From Lachnospiraceae bacterium (GTDB lineage: Bacteria > Bacillota > Clostridia > Lachnospirales > Lachnospiraceae), in assembly GCA_015057625.1 (NCBI GenBank), contig SVDZ01000010.1:59189-123188 (forward strand): a stretch of DNA of 64,000 nt, given 5' to 3'. The notes beneath the pieces are model-generated. The model saw only the letters and a program-made list of their open reading frames with translations, ran no database searches and was not told the origin of the DNA. Positions within the stretch are counted from its first letter, which is position 1, and each line of letters starts with the position of its first letter. The translations under genes were made by a program, and so were the position numbers. Of this stretch, positions 36,862 through 44,788 are shown piece by piece.

Positions 36862-37878
36862 TTACAATTCCACACTGTCTTCCAATTCATGTCTTACTCT
36901 TTGAATATCTTCTGACAAATATCTTTCACCATTATCAGGAAGTAGTGGAACAATTATCTTTCCTTCATTCTCTGATTTACGTGCCTCTTTAATAGCTATT
37001 GCAAGTGATGCTCCTGCTGAAGCTCCTACAAAGATTCCTTCATATTTTGCAAGGAGATGAATTGCTTTTAAAGTCTCAGCATATGTAATATATTGATATT
37101 CATCTATAACATTTTCATTGAAGTTGTCAGGAGTCATTGCTGTCAGGCCATTTTCATCTTTAACCTGATGTATTCCATGGAATCCGCCATCTGTTGCCCC
37201 TTCTACTGCCGAATTTGCAACTGATTCCGGATCAGGCTGAACTACTATAGTCTTGATATCGCCATTTTGTTCCTTTAGATATTTACTAACTCCATGTGTA
37301 GATCCACCTGTACCAACTCCTCCGATGAATACTCCTACTTCTCCTTCTGTATCTTCCCAGATTTCAGGTCCTGTATGTTTGTAATGTGCATTTACGTTGT
37401 CTGGATTTGAAAGCTGAAGTGTTGCATATCCGTTAGGAGTTTCTTCTATAAAGCTTTCTATAATTGGTCCGAATGCCTCTATTCCTTTTTCATATACCGG
37501 TGCTAGAAGTTCCGGTTCTACAGGAATAATCTCTGCATTATAGGCTTCAAGAAGCTTAAGTCTTTCAACTGAAACTCCAGGTTGAAGTCCGATTCTAAAT
37601 GGATACCCTTTAGCTGCTGCAAATGATGCAAGTGCAATTCCTGTGTTTCCACTGGTAAATTCAACCAAGGTAGTTTTGTCCGGGCTAATGTCTCCTCTTG
37701 CTTCTGCCTGTTCAATTATCTCAAGCGCGATACGGTCTTTATGCGATCCTGCCGGATTAAAATACTCAAGCTTTCCAATAACTCTTCCCTTTAATCCTAA
37801 TTCCTTTGCCAATCTTTTAAACTCCACCAAAGGAGTGTGTCCAACAAGTTCTGTAACTGAATTATAAATCTTTGCCAT
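36862..37878 (-). CDS. cysK: Cysteine synthase family PLP enzyme
   Basis: 338 residues from ATG 37878 (GGAGG eight nt upstream; an ATG five codons earlier overlaps the SD). Cysteine synthase features: PLP Lys in NPAGSHKDRIALE, substrate loop EFTSGNTGIALA, and phosphate cup GVGTGGSTHGVSKYL. Makes cysteine from O-acetylserine and sulfide. The residue before the PLP Lys is His where CysK usually has Val (SVKDR), a small deviation that might mark another nucleophile or donor. Own promoter region downstream of the nitrogenase-like terminator; co-transcribed with the desulfhydrase. Confidence 0.82.
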   Translation of the reverse strand: MAKIYNSVTELVGHTPLVEFKRLAKELGLKGRVIGKLEYFNPAGSHKDRIALEIIEQAEARGDISPDKTTLVEFTSGNTGIALASFAAAKGYPFRIGLQPGVSVERLKLLEAYNAEIIPVEPELLAPVYEKGIEAFGPIIESFIEETPNGYATLQLSNPDNVNAHYKHTGPEIWEDTEGEVGVFIGGVGTGGSTHGVSKYLKEQNGDIKTIVVQPDPESVANSAVEGATDGGFHGIHQVKDENGLTAMTPDNFNENVIDEYQYITYAETLKAIHLLAKYEGIFVGASAGASLAIAIKEARKSENEGKIIVPLLPDNGERYLSEDIQRVRHELEDSVEL

Positions 37879-38019
37879 CTTCGTTTCCTCCATGTACTAA
37901 TCAAATTTTTCATTTATAAATTGATATCAGTATTTCTTTTTTCAATTTGCTTTACTCTTCATCAATTTACAAAATCATATTAGCACACTTAGTCACGCGG
38001 GGGTATTTCGTAAAATAAA

Positions 38020-38052
38020 ACATCCGTGATAGCTATTCTTTATCACGGATGT
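38020..38052 (-). terminator. Terminator of the nitrogenase-like gene pair
   Basis: 12-bp perfect stem ACATCCGTGATA/TATCACGGATGT with a 9-nt loop, followed on the minus strand by TTTTATTTTA. A GC-rich stretch with a second hairpin (AGGTGA/TCACCT near 38075-38092) lies between it and the stop codon. Confidence 0.85.
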
Positions 38053-38101
38053 GTGTTTCTACGAGCGGTGCGCAGGTGAGCCGAATCACCTATGGTCTGA
38101 A

Positions 38102-39391
38102 CTAATTATTGTCATAAATATCCTCTGTGAATGTCAGACTCCCTCTATAACCTGCATATGTACGATTGAAAATTAATCTCTCATTTGTAGGGAAGGCGCC
38201 AAGAATAAATTGAATATCTTTTTCTAATGATATCTCACGTTCATTGCTACTTCCCACAAGCAATGTTATTTCTTCTTCTTCCTCTCGGATTGCTTTATTA
38301 ATCTCGTACTGATCAGTTAAAAACAATACTTTTGGCGGATGTGCATATTCAAGATTTTGTATTTCATAAATTATTCGTTCTTTATCCTCAGGCCTAAAGA
38401 TAGGTTCTGAAACAATAACCAGAACAGGTGTAAAGCTATAGTCATTTGCAAGATATTTCGTATATCCTACTGCGTTATTGGCATCCGCTACAACCGCAAA
38501 ACGTTTCCAGCTTACAACACCGATTGCCTGTCCTAAATAGCTGTAAACATAATCTTCTTCCTCCGCTATTACAGATTCCACAAGTGAGCTTTCAAGACCG
38601 AGAGCTTTTCCAACCTCTCGCACAAACTTTGATGTATCTGTTGCTCCAACAAACAGCCCCGGTATACGCAGACTTGGAACTCCAAACTTATCTTCAAACT
38701 TTTTAGCCGGTCCCTTAAAAAGCCAAGGATTTACAATAATATTTAGAGCAGCGGCTGAACTTTTTCTAATATCATCAATATTCTGATGTTTTGTAAAAAA
38801 TGTATTTACCTTAAGTCCCAGTTTTGAAAGAATTCGATCAATTTCTTCCAGTGAACCGCTCCAAAACGGATCGTGATACGGAATTATTCCAAAAATATTT
38901 ACAAGCTTATCATCCTTTGGTACGTTCTCCTCAATCACCTGATCTATCATTGTATTCCATACAATCTCATAACCAAGGTTACTGTCACCTGCAAAACCAG
39001 GTGTATCAATTGCATATACCGGGTGTCCCTTTGAAGAATATTCATTTGCAATGCTTAATACATCATCTCCAATGATTCCGGCAGTACAACCTGTAAGTAC
39101 AAAATATGCATCTGCATCTATGATATCAATTGCGCCCTCAATAGTCGTCCTAAGCTTATTGGTTCCACCAAATACAACTTCTTTTTCCAACATATTACTT
39201 GAAGGAATAGAAACACTACTAACAAAACATGAACTTTTATGACCTGACTGTCCCTGATCCGCAGCCGTAGTTTGCATACAGCATCCCGGACCTGCGTGAT
39301 AAATTGGACATACTTTATCAATAGCCCCAAGTACTGAATTAATTCCTGCAAGAACACAACCGCCTTTTGGATTTTCCATTACTGCTGACAT
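38102..39391 (-). CDS. Nitrogenase component-1-like subunit, NifK-type
   Basis: 429 residues from ATG 39391, which follows GGAGG inside the last codons of the preceding gene; the two genes are separated by one base. Nitrogenase-family cysteines lie at P-cluster positions: C12 (PKGGCVLAG), C37/C38 (HAGPGCC) and C102 (TGCTAGIIGDD). The C-terminus FNRTYAGYRGSLTFTEDIYD resembles the NifK end. Pairs with the NifD-like protein. Shorter than NifK (about 520) and with no nifH/E/N/B nearby. Probably a reductase for a non-N2 substrate. The cysK and desulfhydrase genes downstream point to sulfur metabolism. Confidence 0.8.
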   Translation of the reverse strand: MSAVMENPKGGCVLAGINSVLGAIDKVCPIYHAGPGCCMQTTAADQGQSGHKSSCFVSSVSIPSSNMLEKEVVFGGTNKLRTTIEGAIDIIDADAYFVLTGCTAGIIGDDVLSIANEYSSKGHPVYAIDTPGFAGDSNLGYEIVWNTMIDQVIEENVPKDDKLVNIFGIIPYHDPFWSGSLEEIDRILSKLGLKVNTFFTKHQNIDDIRKSSAAALNIIVNPWLFKGPAKKFEDKFGVPSLRIPGLFVGATDTSKFVREVGKALGLESSLVESVIAEEEDYVYSYLGQAIGVVSWKRFAVVADANNAVGYTKYLANDYSFTPVLVIVSEPIFRPEDKERIIYEIQNLEYAHPPKVLFLTDQYEINKAIREEEEEITLLVGSSNEREISLEKDIQFILGAFPTNERLIFNRTYAGYRGSLTFTEDIYDNN

Positions 39392-39392
39392 A

Positions 39393-40847
39393 TTAATTTC
39401 CTCCTTCTGTAATATATTTAAATGCGTCTTCATCATACCATGATGCCTTATATGGAAGCTTCACATGTTTAGCTATTTTTTTGTTAAATCCCGGATTTTC
39501 AAGTTGGTCTGCAATCTTGTTACCAAGATATAGCAATCCATCATATCCCATCGTTGGGCGCTTTCCATCTAATACATGTGTAGTTGGAATTCCAAGTTTT
39601 GCTGCCCATTCCGGTACACCAATAAATGCATCTGGGCGAAGTTTATTAATTAAGTTTACCTGTTCAAATGGTTGCATGTTTGCAATATCAACCACATAAT
39701 CTTTATGTATATTATTCAGATATTCTATATCGACCTGTGCATCCGCATCATAAGTTGGTGTCTCAATTCCGACAAGTTTCATTCCAAAATCGTCTATAAG
39801 TGCTGCCGCTGCAAATGATCGTCCTGTTCCACCACAAATAAATACTCTCTTTCCCTGCAAACGTTCCTTAATTTTTGCGACAAGTGGCTCAATTCTCTCA
39901 TGCTCTCTGGCAATGATTTCTTCGACCTCTTTTTCCTTTCCGAGAACCTTTGCAATTCCACGATACCATTTATCCGTATTACGAATACCTATTGGCATAA
40001 CCGTATGGGAATAAGGAATCTCATACTCTTCCCACAAAGTCTTCATAAATTCATCTGCAAATACTTTACAAATGGATGTAGATGCAATTGCTGCAGGTAT
40101 TTTCTTTATTTTCTCAAGGGAACTGTAAAATGGGATGTAATTTACCTCTGCCCCAAGCAATCCCAGCATACGCTCCATCTCTCTTTGATCCGCATAACTT
40201 ACTGTAGTTGGCGCAAATAAATTCACCAAATTATCTTGTTTGTCTACTTTTTGCTTTTTTAAGATATATTTATTAATTGAAATAAATGCAGCATCAAAAC
40301 CCGATGCGCAAATCTTCGACTTAAAACCTTCACAGTGGATAGGTACCATTACAGTGTCCGGGAATTCTGTCTGTAAATCTGCTGCAATCGCATCAATATC
40401 ATCGCCAATAATTCCTGATGCACAAGATGCATAAATAAACGCCAATTTGGGATTGTAACGTTCAACAGCTTTTGTTACTGCTTCTCTAAGTTTAGCCTCT
40501 CCTCCAAATACGACATTCTTTTGGTCTATATTACTAACAATCAGCCTTGGATTCTTTATTATACTGTTTCCTCTGTGTATCTGCCCAACTCTATACATAT
40601 CAACAGCCATAATTGCACACCCCACACAACCTTGAGGAGAATGGGAAATAAACACAGAGTCTTCTAACGACATAAGTGCTGCCATACTATTAATCTGCTG
40701 ACACTGAAGTCCCTGAGCAAAACTACGATCCGCTCTTTTTAAACATCCTTTTTTAAAATTTTCTTCTACCTCAACACCTGTTGTTCCCAGATCATTATAT
40801 CTATTCGGTTTACTCTCTCTAACACCTGAATATTGTACATTTGCCAT
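39393..40847 (-). CDS. Nitrogenase component-1-like subunit, NifD-type
   Basis: 484 residues. P-cluster-type cysteines: C35 or C49 in the N-terminal segment, C74 (SPQGCVGC) and C142 (ASCASGIIGDDI). HCEGFKSK at about 171 matches the CEGFRG block of NifD. C260 lies 17 residues before YEIP, the spacing of the cofactor-binding Cys ahead of YGIP in NifD, and H424 (GIPTTH) falls near the cofactor His. This suggests a real catalytic subunit with a metal cofactor, not a protochlorophyllide or F430-type member. First gene of a two-gene unit, behind a putative Rrf2 operator. AAGGAAGG precedes the ATG. Confidence 0.82.
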   Translation of the reverse strand: MANVQYSGVRESKPNRYNDLGTTGVEVEENFKKGCLKRADRSFAQGLQCQQINSMAALMSLEDSVFISHSPQGCVGCAIMAVDMYRVGQIHRGNSIIKNPRLIVSNIDQKNVVFGGEAKLREAVTKAVERYNPKLAFIYASCASGIIGDDIDAIAADLQTEFPDTVMVPIHCEGFKSKICASGFDAAFISINKYILKKQKVDKQDNLVNLFAPTTVSYADQREMERMLGLLGAEVNYIPFYSSLEKIKKIPAAIASTSICKVFADEFMKTLWEEYEIPYSHTVMPIGIRNTDKWYRGIAKVLGKEKEVEEIIAREHERIEPLVAKIKERLQGKRVFICGGTGRSFAAAALIDDFGMKLVGIETPTYDADAQVDIEYLNNIHKDYVVDIANMQPFEQVNLINKLRPDAFIGVPEWAAKLGIPTTHVLDGKRPTMGYDGLLYLGNKIADQLENPGFNKKIAKHVKLPYKASWYDEDAFKYITEGGN

Positions 40848-40887
40848 AATAATCCTTCCTTTCTGTTTATTCGTTGTAAGTTCTTTT

Positions 40888-40908
40888 TACCTACCTTGTT
40901 AGTAGGTA
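40888..40908. promoter_or_regulatory. Inverted repeat in the nitrogenase-like promoter
   Basis: TACCTAC-N7-GTAGGTA, perfect 7-bp arms, between the Rrf2 terminator and the NifD-like SD. Its position fits an operator for the Rrf2/IscR-type regulator encoded next door. The arms equal those of the 85-bp array units near 2 kb but are spaced differently. Confidence 0.55.
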
Positions 40909-40922
40909 GAAAGAGTTTTATA

Positions 40923-40951
40923 AAACCTATTACCTGTTTGGCAATAGGTTT
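40923..40951 (-). terminator. Hairpin after the Rrf2 regulator gene
   Basis: AAACCTATT.CC/GG.AATAGGTTT with a 5-nt loop. The A/C mismatch on plus is a U-G pair in the minus RNA, followed by TTTTATAAAA. Separates the regulator from the nitrogenase-like genes, possibly only partly. Confidence 0.6.
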
Positions 40952-40962
40952 ATTTACATATA

Positions 40963-41361
40963 TTATTTCATCAAATCCGCAATCGTCTTACTGTCCAAGT
41001 AGTTATTTATAACATCATATAACCCTTCCCACAGTTCAATAGTCTGACAAATATCTCTACGCACACATTTTTCTGTGCTTTCTGACAAACATGCTACCGG
41101 AGCCAAATCACGTTCCGTAATTCTCAGAATTTCACCAATTGTATACTCCTCGGGAAGACGAACCAGTCGATATCCTCCACCTTTTCCCTGTATTCCCTCA
41201 ACAATATTATTTTTGGTAAGTGCCGGTAATATCTGTTCTAAATATTTCAAAGACAAACCTTGTCTATTCGCCACATCCTTCATTGGGACATAGCCCTCCT
41301 GTTGGTGCTCTGCAATATCCAGCAAAACTCTTATTGCGTATCTTCCTCTAGTTGAAATCAT
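40963..41361 (-). CDS. Rrf2-family regulator with IscR-like cysteine triad
   Basis: 132 residues. Winged helix at about 1-65 (MISTRGRYAIRVLLDIAEHQ, LSLKYLEQILPAL). Three cysteines, C-x7-C-x5-C in ACLSESTEKCVRRDIC near residues 91-106, as in Fe-S-binding IscR-type members, rather than the cluster-free CymR type. It probably senses Fe-S or cysteine status and controls the nitrogenase-like and cysK units downstream on the same strand. Confidence 0.85.
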   Translation of the reverse strand: MISTRGRYAIRVLLDIAEHQQEGYVPMKDVANRQGLSLKYLEQILPALTKNNIVEGIQGKGGGYRLVRLPEEYTIGEILRITERDLAPVACLSESTEKCVRRDICQTIELWEGLYDVINNYLDSKTIADLMK

Positions 41362-41419
41362 TTTATCTCCAAAACCAAATGCTATTTCTTATTACCACAA
41401 TTCAACGTCAATAATATAA

Positions 41420-42025
41420 TCAATTTCCTACTATGTCAATAGGTTTTTCAATAGTAGTATTATTATAATTGTTGCCGGATTTCCCTCCTCCTAAAATCAG
41501 CTTTAAAAAGGCCAACATTTTCTCCATTGCTTCCTCTGCACTGCAAGGCATATCGTTACCAATCCACCATTCTATTACCCCGAGAAATCCATTGACCAAA
41601 AACTGCGACGCAATTTCATATGACGTAGCAATTTCTTCCGGCATCACGGCCATAGCTATCTCAACTTGTCCAAGCAGAGCATTCGTGAACTTTTTCCTAA
41701 AAATTCCATACTTATCATTATCGTGAAGCAATTTATATAAATCTATATGCTCCTCCAAATACGAAAACACATTTCGCATGGCCTCCTCCTGAAGATGAAT
41801 TTCTTCGTTGTCACTACATTGTGACAGGAGTTCTTCAATGTACATATCAATACATTTTTCAAAAATATCATACTTGTCAAGAAAATGAAGATACACAGTT
41901 CCTCTGTTAATATCCGCTCTATCTGCAATATCATTCACTGTAATCTTTTCAAATCCCTTTTCTCTAAGTAAATCCATAAAGCTTTTAATAATAAGCTTTC
42001 TTGTACGCTGTATTCTTCTATCCAT
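41420..42025 (-). CDS. TetR-family transcriptional regulator
   Basis: 201 residues from ATG 42025 (AGGAGA upstream). Helix-turn-helix about 25-65: FEKITVNDIADRADINRGTV and YLHFLDKYDIF. The C-terminal ligand domain is all-helical, ending in a Gly/Asn-rich tail. Divergent from the ketopantoate reductase-like gene with 154 bp between and a candidate operator, so it probably represses that gene and itself. Ligand unknown. Confidence 0.83.
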   Translation of the reverse strand: MDRRIQRTRKLIIKSFMDLLREKGFEKITVNDIADRADINRGTVYLHFLDKYDIFEKCIDMYIEELLSQCSDNEEIHLQEEAMRNVFSYLEEHIDLYKLLHDNDKYGIFRKKFTNALLGQVEIAMAVMPEEIATSYEIASQFLVNGFLGVIEWWIGNDMPCSAEEAMEKMLAFLKLILGGGKSGNNYNNTTIEKPIDIVGN

Positions 42026-42137
42026 ATTTCTCCTGTTAATCAACACTTTCGTCAATTTGTTCAATTATCAACATCTGCACTTTTTTAACGATTGTTTCAA
42101 GTTATCAATCCTTATATGATTAGAATATCAAACACAT

Positions 42138-42151
42138 GTTGATTATTCAAC
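42138..42151. promoter_or_regulatory. Candidate TetR operator
   Basis: GTTGA-TTAT-TCAAC in the divergent promoter between the TetR gene and the reductase, with a related half-site (TCAATTATCAAC) near 42061. Position and symmetry fit a TetR dimer site. Confidence 0.5.
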
Positions 42152-42179
42152 ACGCATATAGTAAAGGAGGAATTATACC

Positions 42180-43070
42180 ATGAAGATATTAATATTTGGA
42201 AGAGGTGTAATTGGTTCACAGTATGGATGGGCATTAGAAAAAGCCGGACACACTGTAGATTTTTATGTCAGAAAAGAAAAAAAAGACGTCTATGCACAAG
42301 GCATCAACGCCACAATTTACGATGGGAGGATTAAGGATTACCAAAAATTTCATTGGAACATTAGTTTAATAGATGAAATCCCAATGCAGCACGAGTACGA
42401 TTTAATTTTCCTAAGTGTTAACCCGGAACAGGTTCCCTCTGCCATCGATTATTTAACCCCCCAAATTGGAAATGCCACTTTACTCTTCTTCTGCAACTAC
42501 GGACGAGATATTTACGAAGCAATAGGTTCAATTCCTTCAAATCAAGTCGTATTTGGTTTTCCCGGTGCCGGTGGTGGATATGAGGAAAACGACCTCTATG
42601 GTATTTTAATGAAGTCTGTAGAAATTGGATGCACAGGTAATCTTCTATCTTCCAGAGAACAGGAAGTCATGAACCTATTCGCAAGTGCCGGATTCAAGAT
42701 TTCCACGCAAAAAGATATCGCACGATGGCTTTTCATCCATTATCTTGCAAATGCTGCCATGGAAGGAGCCGCCGCAGAAGTGGGCGGATTTGGAGAAGCA
42801 ATTTCATCAAGTGAAGCTCTCTCTCACATGGTTCTTAACATACGAAAAATGACTCCATACCTTAAGGCAAAAAACTTCAAAAAGAATGGGCTGCTTATCG
42901 CCATGAGCATACTTCCTCCAAGGTTCATAGGTTCTATTATGAAGAACCTGGTATACAGACCCGGAAGTCCTATGCACATGGCCCAAAGTCATAATCATTT
43001 CAAACCGGGATATGCCATAGAAGAAATCAAAGAAGACGCACGAAGCATAGGTGTCATTCTAGATCTCTAA
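42180..43070 (+). CDS. Ketopantoate reductase (ApbA/PanE) family oxidoreductase
   Basis: 296 residues. N-terminal Rossmann motif ILIFGRGVIGSQYGWALEKA, the NADPH region VDFYVRKEKK, and the FGFPGAGGGY and helical C-terminal domain of the family. PanE reduces ketopantoate to pantoate, but members beside TetR regulators, as here, often have other 2-oxoacid or unknown substrates. No panB/panC nearby. ATG follows AAAGGAGG. Convergent with the flavodoxin gene. Confidence 0.78.
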   Translation: MKILIFGRGVIGSQYGWALEKAGHTVDFYVRKEKKDVYAQGINATIYDGRIKDYQKFHWNISLIDEIPMQHEYDLIFLSVNPEQVPSAIDYLTPQIGNATLLFFCNYGRDIYEAIGSIPSNQVVFGFPGAGGGYEENDLYGILMKSVEIGCTGNLLSSREQEVMNLFASAGFKISTQKDIARWLFIHYLANAAMEGAAAEVGGFGEAISSSEALSHMVLNIRKMTPYLKAKNFKKNGLLIAMSILPPRFIGSIMKNLVYRPGSPMHMAQSHNHFKPGYAIEEIKEDARSIGVILDL

Positions 43071-43089
43071 ACTATTTCACAGTCTTTTG

Positions 43090-43569
43090 TTAGTTCTCTA
43101 ACACCAACGTTTCTGCGAATGAGATGCTTTCTTTGATATAATCGTTCTTCTTTGTTCTAATAGAGACCTGTCCTGAAGAAGGCCTACCCAAAAGATTGTC
43201 CATTTTCTTTATTTTTGCCATATAATCATTTTTATCACCCATGTGCGTCACAACATAATACACTTCCGAAGGCATTTCGTTACCGTATTTTTTAATCAGT
43301 GCTCTTCCTATTGCACAGGGTCCTTCAGCCCATATAGGCATACCTATTATTACACGATCATATTCTTTTAAGTTAATATCACCCTTGATTGATACATTGG
43401 ATATAGTATTATTTATAGTCGCAAAGCAAGCTCCCACATACCCCAGGAATCCGTTTCTGTTCTTGCCATCCGTGTATTCTGCCACATCAGCACCAATGGT
43501 TTGGGCAATCGCCTCAATAACTTCTTTCGTAGTATTCGTCCTTGTGTAGTATAAGCATAATGTTTTCAT
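43090..43569 (-). CDS. Flavodoxin-like protein
   Basis: 159 residues. FMN phosphate loop YYTRTNTTKEVIEAIA at 8-23, and GMPIWAEGPCAIGRALIKKY contacting the flavin. A low-potential electron carrier or flavin-dependent reductase, similar to the second one at 58.6 kb. Could donate electrons to the nitrogenase-like reductase, but nothing shows this directly. Stop codon faces the reductase gene. Confidence 0.8.
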   Translation of the reverse strand: MKTLCLYYTRTNTTKEVIEAIAQTIGADVAEYTDGKNRNGFLGYVGACFATINNTISNVSIKGDINLKEYDRVIIGMPIWAEGPCAIGRALIKKYGNEMPSEVYYVVTHMGDKNDYMAKIKKMDNLLGRPSSGQVSIRTKKNDYIKESISFAETLVLEN

Positions 43570-43660
43570 TCAAATCTCCTCCTCAAACTATAGCTGCACG
43601 AATGGGCACCGCGTGGATGAGCATGCAGCGCCATAATAAATTGAAAATCTTGCTCATTAA

Positions 43661-44506
43661 TTATTCCTCATTCGTCTCTACCTTCTTTATTGCATCACTG
43701 ACATCCTTCTCCAATTCCATTTCCTGAAATTGATCATTGTCTGACAGGCACATATTAAATCCCGAAGTGACATCGAACTCCGCCTTCGCTTTATCAAATG
43801 CAAGTTCCAGAATATGTCCGCCTTTTGTCTTGTCATCAGAAATAAAATGGAAATGCCATCCCGGCGTATTGAGACCATCCATATAGTCAGGACAATAAAG
43901 TGCCACAACGGTTCCTTTTATGTTTTCATAGTTAAACTCTCTCTGATCCGTTGCAAGTGCTTTGTCCAGGGATTTGTATGGTTTCTCCTGCTTTAATTCA
44001 CTTCGTACGTTCATCTTCGGAAATTCTCCGGTGATTTTTACGAAATAAAACAGATTCTTTCCATTTTCCTCTACTACCTCATTCAGTTTTTCTTTTAAAA
44101 TATTGATATCCTGAATGCCACTTAGGTCAACCTTCACATCACTTTCGAAAAAGGTCACATTAGAAAATGGTACTGTTTCATTGTCTGCCGCTTTCTGCAC
44201 AGTTCCATCACCCAATGCTTGGTATACTGTTCCATCCAGTACAATCATTTCTCCATTAACTCCTTCAAAAGTTCCAATTCCAATGTCGCCATGTTTTTTC
44301 AACTCTCTAACCGTTATGATTCCGTCATAATATCCCTGAGTAAGTGACTGAAGCAATGCCACCTGATATATCTCCTCAGTATTCTTTTGTTCCGCCACTT
44401 TTTCAGCCTTAGTTGTTTCCTCTCTCTTTTCATCCGGCTGAGAGCCGCACGCCGTAAGCGACAATATCATTGCCGCTGATAATATTATTGCAGTTTGTTT
44501 TTTCAT
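43661..44506 (-). CDS. budA: Alpha-acetolactate decarboxylase exported as a lipoprotein
   Basis: 281 residues from ATG 44506 (GGAGG six nt upstream). Lipoprotein signal peptide MKKQTAIILSAAMILSLTAC, a charged spacer, then the acetolactate decarboxylase fold: LTQGYYDGIITVRELKKHGD, GTFEGVNGEMIVLDGTVYQ, and the zinc-binding HxH in GWHFHFISDD with a later His in KGGHILEL. Converts 2-acetolactate to acetoin. Most family members are cytosolic, so lipoprotein export is notable. No alsS or butanediol dehydrogenase in the window. Confidence 0.85.
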   Translation of the reverse strand: MKKQTAIILSAAMILSLTACGSQPDEKREETTKAEKVAEQKNTEEIYQVALLQSLTQGYYDGIITVRELKKHGDIGIGTFEGVNGEMIVLDGTVYQALGDGTVQKAADNETVPFSNVTFFESDVKVDLSGIQDINILKEKLNEVVEENGKNLFYFVKITGEFPKMNVRSELKQEKPYKSLDKALATDQREFNYENIKGTVVALYCPDYMDGLNTPGWHFHFISDDKTKGGHILELAFDKAKAEFDVTSGFNMCLSDNDQFQEMELEKDVSDAIKKVETNEE

Positions 44507-44684
44507 AGACATCCTCCCTTTCCGCTTCTGTTCGTTTCAATATATTAATTATATCATATGCTCCATCAATAGGTGCTGATTTTGTACAAAATAGACACAT
44601 TCTATGTTATATTTTCAAATTATAGTATTTATTTAGATACGGGTTGACAGTTCATATTTAGATAACAAAATAACATATGAAAAA

Positions 44685-44718
44685 ATGGAGATACGCATTC
44701 ATCCTTACGTATCTCCAT
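44685..44718 (-). terminator. Terminator of the double-nitrilase gene
   Basis: 11-bp perfect stem ATGGAGATACG/CGTATCTCCAT with a 12-nt loop, followed on the minus strand by TTTTTT. Lies 70 bp beyond the stop codon. Confidence 0.85.
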
Positions 44719-44788
44719 TCAGCATTTCTGCAATATCTGGGGGGACATATCTCAGCTGTGAGTCCTCTCACATTTGAGTTACGCTATA

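Noticed and set aside
38102..40847. True nitrogen-fixing nitrogenase
   Set aside because: No nifH, nifE, nifN or nifB in the window, the NifK-like subunit is about 90 residues short, and neighbours are cysteine metabolism genes.
12425..44760. Shared GATGTCCCC motif after three minus-strand genes (12520, 17045, 44740)
   Set aside because: Only about nine bases match and the surrounding sequence differs, so it is too weak to call a repeat family.
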